DNA from: Leifsonia xyli subsp. xyli str. CTCB07
Lineage (GTDB): Bacteria; Actinomycetota; Actinomycetes; Actinomycetales; Microbacteriaceae
Assembly (NCBI RefSeq): GCF_000007665.1
Contig: NC_006087.1
Span: forward strand, 992,001-1,056,000
Length of the DNA stretch: 64,000 nt
Direction: 5' to 3'
Below, piece after piece: positions 17,360 through 26,466 of this stretch. The notes under the pieces were generated by a model. It was not told the origin of the DNA. It did no database searches and saw only the letters and a program-made list of their open reading frames with translations. Each line of letters begins with the position of its first letter. The stretch's first letter is position 1. Made by a program: the position numbers and the translations under genes.

Positions 17360-18409
17360 ATGTCCGAAACGCAGTCCTGGTCGTCCGTGCTCATCGCGCT
17401 CCTCGCCCGAGAGGATCTCAGCGTGGCGGACGCGTCCTGGGCCATGCGGCAGGTCATGACCGGCGAGGCGACGGACGCCCAGATCGCCGCTTTCCTCATC
17501 GCACTCCGTGCGAAGGGCGAGACGGTGGACGAGATTGTCGGCTTCCGCGACGCCGTTCTGGACCACGCCGTGGGGCTGCCGGTGAACTCGATGGCGCTCG
17601 ACATCGTCGGCACCGGCGGCGACCGGTTCGGCACGGTGAACATCTCCACCACGGCCGCCATCGTCGCCGCGGGGGCGGGCGTCCCCGTCATCAAGCACGG
17701 GAACCGCGCCGCGAGCTCCTCCTCTGGCTCCTCGGACGTGCTGGCCGCTCTCGGCATCGACCTCACCCTGCCGCCGGAGCGCGTGGCAGAGGTGCTCCGG
17801 GCGACCGGCATCACCTTCGCGTTCGCGAGCGCGTTCCACCCGGGCTTCGCCAACGCGGCCGCGGTGCGCTCGCAACTCGGAGTGCCGACGGTCTTCAACA
17901 TCCTCGGCCCGCTGTGCAACCCGGCCAGGCCCGAAGCGTCCGCGGTGGGCGTCGCACCGCTCGACCGCGTTCCTCTCATCGTCGGTGTCTTCCAGACCCG
18001 CGGCGCGACCGCGCTGGTCTTCCGGGGCGACGACGGATTGGACGAGCTCTCGACCACCGGCCATAGCCATGTCTGGGAGGTCTCCCGCGGCCTCGTCACC
18101 GAGCACGACATCGACCCCCGCGACCTGGGGCTCCCCACCGCTCAGATCGAGGATCTGCTCGGGAAGGACGCCGCTCACAACGCGGCGGTCGTGCGTGCTG
18201 TGCTCGCGGGCCAGGAGGGCCCCGTGCGCGACATTGTGGTGCTCAACGCGGCGGCCGGGCTCGTCTCCTACGAGCTCGCGGCCGACCCGTCGAGGGTCCA
18301 GGAGCCCATTCTGGACCGGTTCCGTTCGCATATGGCGGTCGCTGCCGAAGCGATCGACTCCGGGGCCGCGGTCTCGAAGCTCGAGGAGTGGGTGGCGGCG
18401 ACGCGCTGA
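17360..18409 (+). CDS. trpD: anthranilate phosphoribosyltransferase
   Basis: TrpD transfers the phosphoribosyl group of PRPP to anthranilate in tryptophan synthesis. The PRPP-binding signature GTGGDRFGTVNISTTAAIV (about residues 80-98) and the KHGNRAASSSSGSSDVL block (about 112-128) are intact. The 349 residues are normal. It stands apart from other trp genes, divergent from ctaE, an arrangement also known in other actinobacteria. The dha genes follow 41 bases later on the same strand. Confidence 0.94.
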   Translation: MSETQSWSSVLIALLAREDLSVADASWAMRQVMTGEATDAQIAAFLIALRAKGETVDEIVGFRDAVLDHAVGLPVNSMALDIVGTGGDRFGTVNISTTAAIVAAGAGVPVIKHGNRAASSSSGSSDVLAALGIDLTLPPERVAEVLRATGITFAFASAFHPGFANAAAVRSQLGVPTVFNILGPLCNPARPEASAVGVAPLDRVPLIVGVFQTRGATALVFRGDDGLDELSTTGHSHVWEVSRGLVTEHDIDPRDLGLPTAQIEDLLGKDAAHNAAVVRAVLAGQEGPVRDIVVLNAAAGLVSYELAADPSRVQEPILDRFRSHMAVAAEAIDSGAAVSKLEEWVAATR

Positions 18410-18450
18410 GGTGTCTCACACCGATTAGCAAGTGAAAGGAAGGGCGTTCA

Positions 18451-19440
18451 ATGAAGAAGCTCATCAACGACGTACCCGACGTCGTGGCCGATTCCCTTGA
18501 AGGATTCGGCCGAGCCCACGCGGACCTCGTCAGAGTGTCGCACGATCCTCGTTTCGTCTCCCGGGCCGACGGCCCCGTGAGGGGGAAGGTCGGACTGGTC
18601 AGCGGCCACGAGCCGCTCCACGCCGGATTCGTCGGAAAGGGGATGCTGGACGCGGCCGTGCCGGGCGAAGTGTTCACCTCGCCGACGCCGATGCCGATCG
18701 TCGAGGCCACCAAGGCCGCGGACGGTGGCGCGGGAGTCCTCCACATCGTCAAGAACTACACCGGAGACGTTCTGAACTTCGAGACGGCGGCCGAGCTGGC
18801 TGCTGCGGAGGGCATCTCGGTTCGGGCCGTCGTCACGAACGACGATGTCGCCGTGCAGGACTCGCTCTACACGGCGGGCCGTCGCGGCGTGGCGGGAACG
18901 GTGCTGGTCGAGAAGATCGCGGGCGCTGCGGCCGAGCGGGGCGACGATTTGGACGCGGTCGCGGCGGTCGCCGAGAAAGTGAACGCGAATGTCCACTCCA
19001 TCGGGCTGGCCTTCACCGACAGCACTGTGCCGCACGCGGGAGAGCCCGGGTTCGTGCTGCCGGAGGATCAGATCGAGTTCGGCGTCGGCATCCACGGCGA
19101 GCCCGGTCGCGAACGGATCGCGATCGAACCGGCGGACCGGCTGGTCGACCGGATGATGGACGCGATTCTGGCGGATCTGCCCTTCTCCTCCGGTGACTCG
19201 GTGCTGCTTTTCGTGAACGGGATGGGCGGAACGCCGCTCTTGGAGCTGTACATCCTGTTCCGGCGTGCGGCCGAGATCCTGGACGAGCGCGGGATCGTGC
19301 TCTCCCGCTCGCTCATCGGCGACTATGTCACCTCGCTGGAGATGCAGGGTGCCTCCCTCTCGCTGCTGAAGCTGGACGGCGAGCTGACGGTCCTCTGGGA
19401 CGCGCCCGTCTACACGGCCGCGCTGCGCTGGGGTCTGTAG
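18451..19440 (+). CDS. dhaK: PEP-dependent dihydroxyacetone kinase, substrate-binding subunit
   Basis: DhaK binds dihydroxyacetone covalently through a histidine and receives phosphate from DhaL, giving dihydroxyacetone phosphate. The substrate-binding region is GHEPLHAGFVGKGMLD near residue 52, with the GGAGVLHIVKNYTGD block near 92. Its 329 residues are the family norm. A good ribosome binding site (GAAAGGAAG) precedes the ATG. It heads a dhaK-dhaL-dhaM operon and links glycerol/dihydroxyacetone use to the PTS. Confidence 0.94.
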   Translation: MKKLINDVPDVVADSLEGFGRAHADLVRVSHDPRFVSRADGPVRGKVGLVSGHEPLHAGFVGKGMLDAAVPGEVFTSPTPMPIVEATKAADGGAGVLHIVKNYTGDVLNFETAAELAAAEGISVRAVVTNDDVAVQDSLYTAGRRGVAGTVLVEKIAGAAAERGDDLDAVAAVAEKVNANVHSIGLAFTDSTVPHAGEPGFVLPEDQIEFGVGIHGEPGRERIAIEPADRLVDRMMDAILADLPFSSGDSVLLFVNGMGGTPLLELYILFRRAAEILDERGIVLSRSLIGDYVTSLEMQGASLSLLKLDGELTVLWDAPVYTAALRWGL

Positions 19441-19470
19441 GGTCAGGGACCGAGGAGAGAGGAAGCGTCG

Positions 19471-20103
19471 ATGACGCTGGACACGAAATGGGTCGAGGCC
19501 TGGATCGGGGCCGCCGCGGCGTCGATCGGGGAGCGCAAGGCCGAGCTGAACACGCTCGACCGGGAGATCGGTGACGGCGACCACGGCGAGAACATGGACC
19601 GCGGGGTCCGCGCCGCGCTGGAGGCGCTGAGGAAGCTGCCGGACGACGCGACGCCGAACGCGGCTCTGCGCTCGGTGGCGATGACTCTCATCTCGACGGT
19701 CGGCGGAGCCTCCGGGCCGCTCTACGGTACGGCTTTCCTCAAGGCGGCCGAGCCGGTGGTCGACCAGGCCGCGATCGACGGGGAGACGCTGGTCGCGCTG
19801 CTCACCGCAGCGCGGGACGGCATCCTGTCCCGCGGCCGAGCCGAACCGGGCGACAAGACCATGATCGACGCGTGGACCCCCGCCGTCGACGCGGCTGCGG
19901 CCGCGCAGGCGGCGGGGGAGTCTCCGTCGGCGATCCTGGCCGCAGCGGCCGACGCGGCGGAGAAGGGCGCGGAGGCCACTGAGCCGCTGGTCGCCCGGAA
20001 AGGCCGTGCCAGTTACCTCGGCGGACGGTCGACGGGGCACCGCGACCCCGGCGCCCAGTCCACGGCGCTGATCCTGCGCGCCGCGAGCGAGACAGCGGCG
20101 TGA
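19471..20103 (+). CDS. dhaL: PEP-dependent dihydroxyacetone kinase, ADP-binding subunit
   Basis: DhaL holds a tightly bound ADP that is phosphorylated by DhaM and transfers the phosphate to DhaK-bound dihydroxyacetone. The metal/nucleotide motif is DREIGDGDHGENMDRG (about residues 30-45), with the conserved Asp residues, and GGASGPLYGTAF follows near 75. A C-terminal GRASYLGGRSTGHRDPGAQS loop is typical. A 210-residue product is normal. It overlaps the dhaM start by one base. Confidence 0.94.
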   Translation: MTLDTKWVEAWIGAAAASIGERKAELNTLDREIGDGDHGENMDRGVRAALEALRKLPDDATPNAALRSVAMTLISTVGGASGPLYGTAFLKAAEPVVDQAAIDGETLVALLTAARDGILSRGRAEPGDKTMIDAWTPAVDAAAAAQAAGESPSAILAAAADAAEKGAEATEPLVARKGRASYLGGRSTGHRDPGAQSTALILRAASETAA

Positions 20104-20810
20104 TGGCCGTGCCGGAGAGCAGGGTCGGGATCGTCTTCGTCTCGCACAGCGCGCAGCTGGCGGTGGGCGCCGTGGCCGTCGCGGCGCAGATGGCCCCCTC
20201 CGTCCCTCTCGTTGCGGCCGGGGGGACGGACGACCAGGGGATCGGGACCAGCTTCACGAAGGTGATGACCGCAGTGGGTGAGGCGGACACCGGATCGGGG
20301 GCCGTCGTCGTCAGTGACCTCGGCTCCGCTCTCCTCACGGCCGAGACTGTGCTCGACCTGCTGCCGAAGGACGAGCGAGAGCGAGTCCGCGTCGTCGACG
20401 GCCCCTACATCGAGGGTGGCGTCGCCGCGGCTGTGGTCGCGGAGACCGGGGCCGGGCTGGACGCGGTGGCGGCTGCGGCCGAGAGTGCGCGTTCCGCGTG
20501 GGATGCCGTCCCGGCCTCCCACGACGCCCACCCGAACGCGCCCGAGCCGGACGGCGGCTATTCGCGGGAGGTGCTCGTGCGCAACCCCCAGGGGCTGCAC
20601 GCTCGTCCCGCGGCCGATTTCGTGAAGCTGGCGAGCACGTTCTCTGCGAAGGTGACCGTGAACGGCAAGGACGCGAAGAGCCTGCTCTGTGTCATGTCGC
20701 TCGGGCTGACGGCCGGGGCGACGGCGACGATCTCCTCCCAGGACCGCGGTGGCGCGCAAGCCGTCGACGCGCTGGCGGAGCTGGTCGAGAGCGGGTTCGG
20801 CGAGGTGTAG
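20103..20810 (+). CDS. dhaM: PTS-dependent dihydroxyacetone kinase phosphotransferase subunit (EIIA-HPr fusion)
   Basis: DhaM passes phosphate from the PTS to the ADP of DhaL. The N-terminal EIIA-Man-like domain (residues about 1-130) has the phosphorylatable histidine in VFVSHSAQLAVG. An HPr domain follows (about 150-235), with the active His in GLHARPA and the regulatory-site region KSLLCVMSLG. Unlike the longer E. coli protein it has no enzyme I-like part, so it should accept phosphate from general HPr or EI. The ATG at 20103 overlaps the dhaL TGA; a GTG at 20100 is also possible. Confidence 0.9.
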   Translation: MAVPESRVGIVFVSHSAQLAVGAVAVAAQMAPSVPLVAAGGTDDQGIGTSFTKVMTAVGEADTGSGAVVVSDLGSALLTAETVLDLLPKDERERVRVVDGPYIEGGVAAAVVAETGAGLDAVAAAAESARSAWDAVPASHDAHPNAPEPDGGYSREVLVRNPQGLHARPAADFVKLASTFSAKVTVNGKDAKSLLCVMSLGLTAGATATISSQDRGGAQAVDALAELVESGFGEV

Positions 20811-20976
20811 CCGAAAGGGAGAGGATCGGAGCGGAGAAAAGGCGAGACGCGGGAAAGGCCGGGGGGCGGAATGTCCTCCGTTTCAGCGGGCGGTCGGGGC
20901 GGCCCAGCGCGGCGTCGTGTCACGCGGCCCGTCAGCCCATTTCGGCGGGGCAGTTCATTCCGGTCATTCCGGCATG

Positions 20977-22266
20977 TCAGTTCCGTTCGGCGAGCAGTGC
21001 CTCGGTCTCGGCCAGCAGGATCGCGGTGCAGAGCCCGTCGAGGGCGGTGCGCAGTTCGCTCAAGGGCGGGAAGGTCGGCGCGATGCGGATGTTCGCGTCG
21101 CGCGGGTCCTCGCCGTGGGGAAAGGTCGCGCCGGCCGGAGTGACCGCGATGCCGGCCTCTTTGGCGAGCAGCACCGCGCGCTTGGCACAGCGGTTCAGCA
21201 CGTCGAGGCTGACGAAGTAGCCCCCCTTCGGGGCGTTCCACGACCCGGCGCCCCACGGCTCCAGTCGCGCCCGGAACACCTCGTCCACCGCGGCGAACTT
21301 CGGTTCCAGGAGAGCGCGGTGCTTCGCCATGTGCGCGGTCAGGCCGTCCTCGTCCCGCAGCAGCTGCGCGTGACGGAGCTGGTTGAGCTTGTCCGGGCCG
21401 ATGCTCTGCGCGGCGCTGTTGCGCTGGAACCAGGCGATGTTCGCCTCGGAGCCGCCGATGAATGCGACGCCGGCGCCGGGGTAGGTGACCTTGGAGGTGG
21501 AGGTGAAGACGAGCGGACGGTCCGGGTTGCCCGCCTCGGCGGCCAGGGCGAGGACGTCGATCGGCTCCGGAACGTCATCGCTGAGGTGATGGACGGCGTA
21601 GGCGTTGTCCCAGAACAGGCGGAAGTCGCCAGCGGCCGGCAGCGAGACCAGCTGGCGGACGACTTCGTCGCTGTACACGGCCCCGGTCGGGTTGGAGTAC
21701 ACCGGGACGCACCACATCCCCTTGACGCTGTCATCGGTGGCGAGCAGCGAGGCGATTGTCTCGATGTCGGGACCGTCCTCGTTCATGGGGACGGGGATCA
21801 TGCGGATTCCGAAGCGTTCCAGGATGGTGAAGTGCCGGTCGTAGCCGGGCACCGGTGTCAGGAAGCTGATCGCCTGACGGCCCCACGGCAGCTCGCCGCC
21901 GGGGACGCCGTGCAGGAGCGCCTGGGCGATGGCGTCGTGCATGATCGTGAGGCTCGAATTGCCGAGCGCGAGCAACTGCGCCGCCGGCACCCGGAGTGCG
22001 CCGGCGAAGATCGATCGCAGCTCGGGGAGGCCGTTCGGACCGCCGTAGTTCCGCAGGTCGGTTCCGGCGGCGTCCCGGTATTCGCCGCCGGGGAGGCGGA
22101 GGAGGGCGTCTGAGAGGTCGAGCTGTTCGGCGGAGGGTTTGCCGCGGGTGATGTCCAGGGCGAGTCCGGCGGCCTTCAGCTCATCGTAGGCGCGGGCGAA
22201 CTCCGCGTGCGTGGCGCGGAGCCCTGCGGTGTCGAGGTCGGCGAGGGGGGCGGGGGAGGTGGTCAC
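20977..22266 (-). CDS. PLP-dependent aminotransferase, AspT-like
   Basis: This aminotransferase class I protein resembles the actinobacterial aspartate aminotransferase group (AspT of corynebacteria), interconverting aspartate and oxaloacetate. The PLP lysine is in VFTSTSKVTYPGAG, the aspartate that holds the pyridine nitrogen is in FRLFWDNAYAVHHL, and YSNPTGAVYSDE is the conserved NPTG block. The GTG at 22266 is chosen because TACGAT lies 6 bases upstream (minus strand, 22273-22278), giving 429 residues. The 166 bases to dhaM hold nothing recognisable. Substrate preference is inferred from the group only. Confidence 0.85.
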   Translation of the reverse strand: MTTSPAPLADLDTAGLRATHAEFARAYDELKAAGLALDITRGKPSAEQLDLSDALLRLPGGEYRDAAGTDLRNYGGPNGLPELRSIFAGALRVPAAQLLALGNSSLTIMHDAIAQALLHGVPGGELPWGRQAISFLTPVPGYDRHFTILERFGIRMIPVPMNEDGPDIETIASLLATDDSVKGMWCVPVYSNPTGAVYSDEVVRQLVSLPAAGDFRLFWDNAYAVHHLSDDVPEPIDVLALAAEAGNPDRPLVFTSTSKVTYPGAGVAFIGGSEANIAWFQRNSAAQSIGPDKLNQLRHAQLLRDEDGLTAHMAKHRALLEPKFAAVDEVFRARLEPWGAGSWNAPKGGYFVSLDVLNRCAKRAVLLAKEAGIAVTPAGATFPHGEDPRDANIRIAPTFPPLSELRTALDGLCTAILLAETEALLAERN

Positions 22267-22327
22267 ATTTCGATCGTACCGGCGTGCGGGGGTGCTCGCC
22301 CGGCCAGGCTGTGCGAACATTCACAGT

Positions 22328-22972
22328 GTGACCGGTGAAGCGAACCGACAGCGTGGCAGGACCCGCTTGAGGATCTACGTCGCGCTGGCGGTCGGGGCGA
22401 TCGTGGCAGTCGGCATGAGTTTCGTCCCCGTCGTCCGCTATGCCCTCCTCGCCGGCTGGGCAGCGGCGTGCGCCGTCTACGTGGTGTGGGTGTGGCTGGT
22501 CGTCTGGCGGTTGGACGGCCCGCAGACGCAAGCCAATGTGACGCTGGAGGATCCGGGACGGCGGATCTCCGACCTCGTCCTCATCCTGGCCTCGACGGCG
22601 AGCATCTTCGCGGTCGTGTTCGTGCTCATGGACGCCCGTACGCTGAAGGGCGGCGCTCAGCTCGGCGTCGCGCTGCTCGCCATCGTGAGCGTCGCGCTGT
22701 CGTGGCTACTCGTCCACACGCTCTTCGCGTTGCGCTACGCGCGCATGTACTACCGTCGGGGTGGCGGCATCGACTTCAACCAGCAGGCGCTTCCGCGCTA
22801 TAGCGACTTCGCCTACTTCTCCTTCACCCTTGGGATGACCTTCCAGGTGTCGGACACGAACATCTCGAACTCGCACATTCGCCGGACGGTTTTGCGGCAC
22901 ACACTGCTCTCGTACGTGTTTGGGACGGTGATCGTCGCAGCGTCGGTGAACCTGGTGGCCGGGCTCACCTGA
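22328..22972 (+). CDS. DUF1345 membrane protein
   Basis: This protein matches the DUF1345 family of integral membrane proteins of unknown function. It has about five hydrophobic helices: residues 17-37, 42-61, 77-97, 104-126 and 190-212. The family block RYSDFAYFSFTLGMTFQVSD (about 157-176) precedes the last helix. The GTG at 22328 gives 214 residues; earlier starts would overlap the divergent aminotransferase. It converges on folA with an 8-base overlap. Confidence 0.82.
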   Translation: MTGEANRQRGRTRLRIYVALAVGAIVAVGMSFVPVVRYALLAGWAAACAVYVVWVWLVVWRLDGPQTQANVTLEDPGRRISDLVLILASTASIFAVVFVLMDARTLKGGAQLGVALLAIVSVALSWLLVHTLFALRYARMYYRRGGGIDFNQQALPRYSDFAYFSFTLGMTFQVSDTNISNSHIRRTVLRHTLLSYVFGTVIVAASVNLVAGLT

Positions 22973-23444
22973 GGTAGCGGAGGAAGCGGTAGCGCATCCC
23001 GTTCTCCGCCGTCAGCCAGGGGGTGGGCTGCGCGTGCCATTCGGGTCCCAGCGCGGGCGCGGGCGTGTCGCCCGCGACAGCGAGGTCGATCTCGGTGACC
23101 TCGACGCGGTCGGCGAGAGGGAGCGCCTGACGATAGAGCTCCCCGCCGCCTATGACCCACACCGTGTCGTCGCTGGCGGCGGAGAGAGCTCCGGGCAGGG
23201 CGTGCGCGACCTCCGCGCCCGGCGCGTTCCACCCCTCCTGGCGGGTGACAACGATGTTGCGCCGGCCGGGGAGCGGCCGGAAGCGGTCGGGGAGCGACTC
23301 CCAGGTGCGGCGTCCCATCACGACTGGCTCGCCGCCGGTCAGCTCGCGGAAGTGCCTCAGATCCTCGGGGAGGCGCCAGGGCATCGTCCCGCCGGCGCCG
23401 ATGACGCGGTTGCGGGCCTGCGCCCAGATGAGGGCGATGCTCAT
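22965..23444 (-). CDS. folA: dihydrofolate reductase
   Basis: FolA reduces dihydrofolate to tetrahydrofolate with NADPH. Visible motifs are the N-terminal [24 protein letters not shown]... region with the catalytic acid in the PEDL helix, the NADPH-binding [12 protein letters not shown] (about residues 41-52) and the [18 protein letters not shown] block (about 94-111). At 159 residues it is complete. It overlaps the thyA stop by 4 bases, so it is the second gene of a thyA-folA operon that recycles the folate oxidised by thymidylate synthase. Confidence 0.95.
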   Translation of the reverse strand: MSIALIWAQARNRVIGAGGTMPWRLPEDLRHFRELTGGEPVVMGRRTWESLPDRFRPLPGRRNIVVTRQEGWNAPGAEVAHALPGALSAASDDTVWVIGGGELYRQALPLADRVEVTEIDLAVAGDTPAPALGPEWHAQPTPWLTAENGMRYRFLRYLR

Positions 23445-24250
23445 ACCGCGACGGCGGCGCGGATGGCCGGGTGGTGCCGGTAGCCCTCGAGCACGAAGTC
23501 CTCGTAGCGGTAGTCGAAGACGCTTTCCGGTCTGCGCGCGAAGCGAAGCGCAGGAGCTGGGAACGGGTTACGGCTCAGCTGCTCGTTCACCTGCTCGATG
23601 TGGTTGTCGTAGATGTGGACGTCCCCGCCCGTCCAGACGAACTCGCCCGGTTCGAGTCCCACCTGCTGGGCGACCATGAGCGTGAGGAGCGCGTAGCTCG
23701 CAATGTTGAACGGAACGCCGAGGAACATGTCGGCGCTGCGCTGGTACAGCTGGCAGGAGAGCTTGCCGTCGGCGACATAGAACTGGAAGAAGGCGTGGCA
23801 GGGCGCGAGCGCCATATCCGGGATGTCCGCGACGTTCCAGGCGGAGACGATGATGCGGCGCGAGTCCGGGTCGCGGCGGAGCGTGTCGACGACCTGCTGG
23901 ATTTGGTCGATGTGCGTGCCGTCCGGGGACGGCCAGGAGCGCCACTGAACCCCGTAGACAGGGCCGAGTTCGCCCCGCTCGTCGGCCCACTCGTCCCAGA
24001 TGCTCACGCCATTCTCGCGCAGCCAGCCGACATTGCTGTCGCCGCGGAGGAACCAGAGCAGTTCGTACGCGATCGACTTGAAGTGGACCCGCTTGGTCGT
24101 GATCAGCGGGAAGCCGTCCGCGAGGTCGAACCGGAGCTGGCGTCCGAAGACGCTGCGCGTGCCCGTCCCGGTGCGGTCGGATTTGTGGCTGCCGTTCGCG
24201 AGGACGTCGCGCAGCAGGTCTTCGTACGGGGTCGGGATCGGCGTGGTCAT
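23441..24250 (-). CDS. thyA: thymidylate synthase
   Basis: ThyA methylates dUMP to dTMP using methylenetetrahydrofolate. The catalytic cysteine lies in [15 protein letters not shown]. The phosphate-binding RRIIVSAWN segment and the C-terminal [10 protein letters not shown] end are present. The ATG at 24250 gives 269 residues, close to the E. coli length of 264. TACCAT (minus strand, 24258-24263) stands 7 bases upstream, indicating a leaderless transcript and deciding this start over an ATG 21 bases further upstream. Confidence 0.95.
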   Translation of the reverse strand: MTTPIPTPYEDLLRDVLANGSHKSDRTGTGTRSVFGRQLRFDLADGFPLITTKRVHFKSIAYELLWFLRGDSNVGWLRENGVSIWDEWADERGELGPVYGVQWRSWPSPDGTHIDQIQQVVDTLRRDPDSRRIIVSAWNVADIPDMALAPCHAFFQFYVADGKLSCQLYQRSADMFLGVPFNIASYALLTLMVAQQVGLEPGEFVWTGGDVHIYDNHIEQVNEQLSRNPFPAPALRFARRPESVFDYRYEDFVLEGYRHHPAIRAAVAV

Positions 24251-24375
24251 CGAGACGATGGTACTTCCCACGAGGCCGGGACGGCCGCTGACCCGCGGGA
24301 CGCGGTGGCCGCCGGCGTGGAGCCGGGACGCGCAGGCCCGAGTGCGGGCGGCTCGCCGGCGGGTAGGCTGAGGGG

Positions 24376-25203
24376 GTGCCGAACGCCATCCTCACGCTTC
24401 TCACCGTCCGCGAGGCCGCCGAGACGCTCTGGCCGCTCTCGGGGGCGGAGAGCTGGGACGCGCCCGGACTGGTCTGCGGGGACCCGGCCGCGAGCGTCGA
24501 ACGCATTCTGCTGGCGGTGGACGCTGTGGCCGCGACCGTCGAGGAGGCCATCGAAACCCGAAGCGATCTGCTGATCGCCCACCATCCGCTGCTGCTGCGC
24601 GGTGTGACCTCGATCGCCGAGGACCGCTACAAAGGCGCGCTGCTCGCGAAGCTCATCCGGGGCGGCTGCGCGCTCCTCGCCGCGCACACCAATGTCGATG
24701 TCGTCGCGCAGGGGACCAGTGCGGTGCTCGCCGCGCGGCTCGGGCTGACCGGAACGACGCCGATCGTCCCCGCCGCCGACGGCGTCACCGGCATCGGCCG
24801 GGTCGGGACACTGTCCCGGCCCTCGACGCTCGGTGCGCTCGCCCGCTCGCTGGCCGGCCTCCTTCCGCCCACCGCGGGCGGTGTCCGTGCTGCGGGCGAC
24901 TTCCACCAGCCGGTCTCCCGCGTTGCCCTGTGCGGCGGCGCCGGGGACTCGCTGCTAGGTTCGGCGGCCGTGCTCGGCGCCGATGTCTACATCACCGCCG
25001 ACCTCCGGCACCATCCCGCCTCCGAAGCCCGAGAGCAGGCGCTGGCCGGCGGCGGCCCCGCGCTTCTTGACGTGTCGCACTGGGCCAGCGAGTGGCTCTG
25101 GCTGGAGACAGCCGCCGGGCAGCTGCGTGCCGCCCTTCCCGGCCTCGAGGTCGTTGTCAGCGAACTGCGCACCGATCCGTGGGATTTCGCCATCCTGCCG
25201 TGA
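24376..25203 (+). CDS. Nif3-like dinuclear metal centre protein
   Basis: This protein belongs to the widespread NIF3/DUF34 family, toroid-forming proteins with a two-metal site and no settled function; some are annotated GTP cyclohydrolase I type 2, which is not established. The metal-ligand histidines are in [11 protein letters not shown] (about residues 71-81) and AAHTNVDVV (about 101-109), with a C-terminal DVSHWASE. It has 275 residues. GTG at 24376 follows TAGGCT by 6 bases, so it is probably leaderless. The coiled-coil gene 28 bases downstream is its usual actinobacterial neighbour. Confidence 0.88.
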   Translation: MPNAILTLLTVREAAETLWPLSGAESWDAPGLVCGDPAASVERILLAVDAVAATVEEAIETRSDLLIAHHPLLLRGVTSIAEDRYKGALLAKLIRGGCALLAAHTNVDVVAQGTSAVLAARLGLTGTTPIVPAADGVTGIGRVGTLSRPSTLGALARSLAGLLPPTAGGVRAAGDFHQPVSRVALCGGAGDSLLGSAAVLGADVYITADLRHHPASEAREQALAGGGPALLDVSHWASEWLWLETAAGQLRAALPGLEVVVSELRTDPWDFAILP

Positions 25204-25231
25204 CCATCCCTTTCCGAGAGAGCAGAGCACC

Positions 25232-25966
25232 GTGAAAGCCAGTCCCGCCGACCAGAACGAACTCCTGCGGCTCCAGACCGCGGACACCCGCATCGCGCAG
25301 CTCGACCACGTCGCGGGAACGCTGCCGCAGAGCGCCGAACGGGCGGCGTTGCAGCCCGACGTCGAAGTAAAACGCGCCAGTTGGATCGCGGCGACCGGCG
25401 AGCTGGAGGACGCGCGAGCAGAGCTGAAGCGCGTCGAGTCGGATGTGGAGCTCGTGGAAGCGCGGATCAAGCGAGACACCGACCGTGTGCAGCGGACCTC
25501 CTCCGTCAAGGACGTCCAGGCGCTCGAGGCCGAGCTGGCCTCGCTCGCCAAGCGTCAAAGCGACCTTGAGGAGATCCAGCTGACGGTCATGGAGCGCGTG
25601 GACGGACTCGAGCAGGCGCTCGCTGCCGTCGACGCCGAGCGCGCCGAGCTGACCGCGCGCGTCGAGGCGCTTGAGGCGGCTCGCGACGAGGAAGCCGCCA
25701 GGATCGCGGCGCAGCGCGAGGGGCTGGCGCGCGACCGGGCGGCGATCGCCGGTGCGCTCCCGCCCGACCTCATCGAGCTCTACGAGCGGCAGCGCACCCG
25801 CTACGGCATCGGCGCCGCACTGCTCCTGCGCGGGGTGTCGATGGGCTCGAATGTGACGCTCACCGAGTCCGATCTCGCCGAGATCCGCCGGGCGGCGGTC
25901 GACGATGTCGTGCTCTGCCCCGACAGCGGGGCCATCCTCATCCGCACCGAGGAGTCCGGGCTGTAG
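25232..25966 (+). CDS. coiled-coil protein with degenerate C-terminal zinc ribbon
   Basis: The protein resembles actinobacterial proteins found after the Nif3-like gene, with a long coiled coil and a short C-terminal zinc ribbon of the C4-type family. Residues about 5-160 are a charged heptad-rich coiled coil. The C-terminus carries only one cysteine, in VVLCPDSGAILIRTEE, where family members have paired Cys residues, so zinc binding is doubtful here. The GTG at 25232 with AGAGAG upstream gives 244 residues. It is co-transcribed with the Nif3-like gene and precedes rnpB. Confidence 0.8.
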   Translation: MKASPADQNELLRLQTADTRIAQLDHVAGTLPQSAERAALQPDVEVKRASWIAATGELEDARAELKRVESDVELVEARIKRDTDRVQRTSSVKDVQALEAELASLAKRQSDLEEIQLTVMERVDGLEQALAAVDAERAELTARVEALEAARDEEAARIAAQREGLARDRAAIAGALPPDLIELYERQRTRYGIGAALLLRGVSMGSNVTLTESDLAEIRRAAVDDVVLCPDSGAILIRTEESGL

Positions 25967-26027
25967 CCCACCTCTGCCGCCCGTCTGGCGGCGGGACCCG
26001 GGAACGCTGCGCTAGAATCGAGCCCGG

Positions 26028-26397
26028 AATGGGTCGGCAAGACGGTCGCGTCGGTCTGCGTCAGCGGGCCGCCGAGGAACGTCCGGGCTCCGCAGAGCAG
26101 GGCGGTGGGTAACACCCACCCGGGGCAACCCGCGAGAAAGTGCAACAGAGAGCAGACCGCCACGGGCTCCGGCCCGCGGTAAGGGTGAAACGGTGGTGTA
26201 AGAGACCACCAGCGGCCGGGGCGACCCGGCCGGCTGGGTAAACCTCGCCCGGAGCAAGGTCAGACAGGGAACGATGGGGTGGCTCGCTCCGTTCCCGGGT
26301 AGACCGCTAGAGGGCGGCGGCGACGTCGTCCCGAGAGAGATGGCCGTCCACGGCGCGCAAGCGCCGTGACAGAACCCGGCGTATCAGCCGGCCCATT
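26028..26397 (+). ncRNA. rnpB: RNase P RNA, bacterial class A
   Basis: The RNA is the catalytic part of ribonuclease P, which trims tRNA 5' ends. Conserved blocks occur in order: GAGGAACGTCCGGGCTCC near 26070-26090, the AGAAAGTGCAACAGAGAGCA block near 26133-26155, GTAAGGGTGAAACGGTGG near 26179-26197, TAAACCTCGCCCGGAGCAAG near 26239-26260 and GACAGAACCCGGCG near the 3' end. The ends pair as helix P1: AATGGGTCGGC at 26028-26038 with GCCGGCCCATT at 26387-26397. The length of about 370 is normal. Exact ends are estimated from P1. Confidence 0.92.
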
Positions 26398-26430
26398 CCC
26401 CGCCCCGCGGGGTGTCCGTCCTCATTTTTT
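26398..26430 (+). terminator. rnpB terminator
   Basis: A hairpin CCCCGC-CCC-GCGGGG (26398-26412) directly follows RNase P helix P1, and a run of six T ends at 26430. The T-run is rare in this GC-rich sequence and supports intrinsic termination. Confidence 0.65.
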
Positions 26431-26466
26431 CCACCGGACTGTGCGGGAAGAGCGAGGAACCGATCG

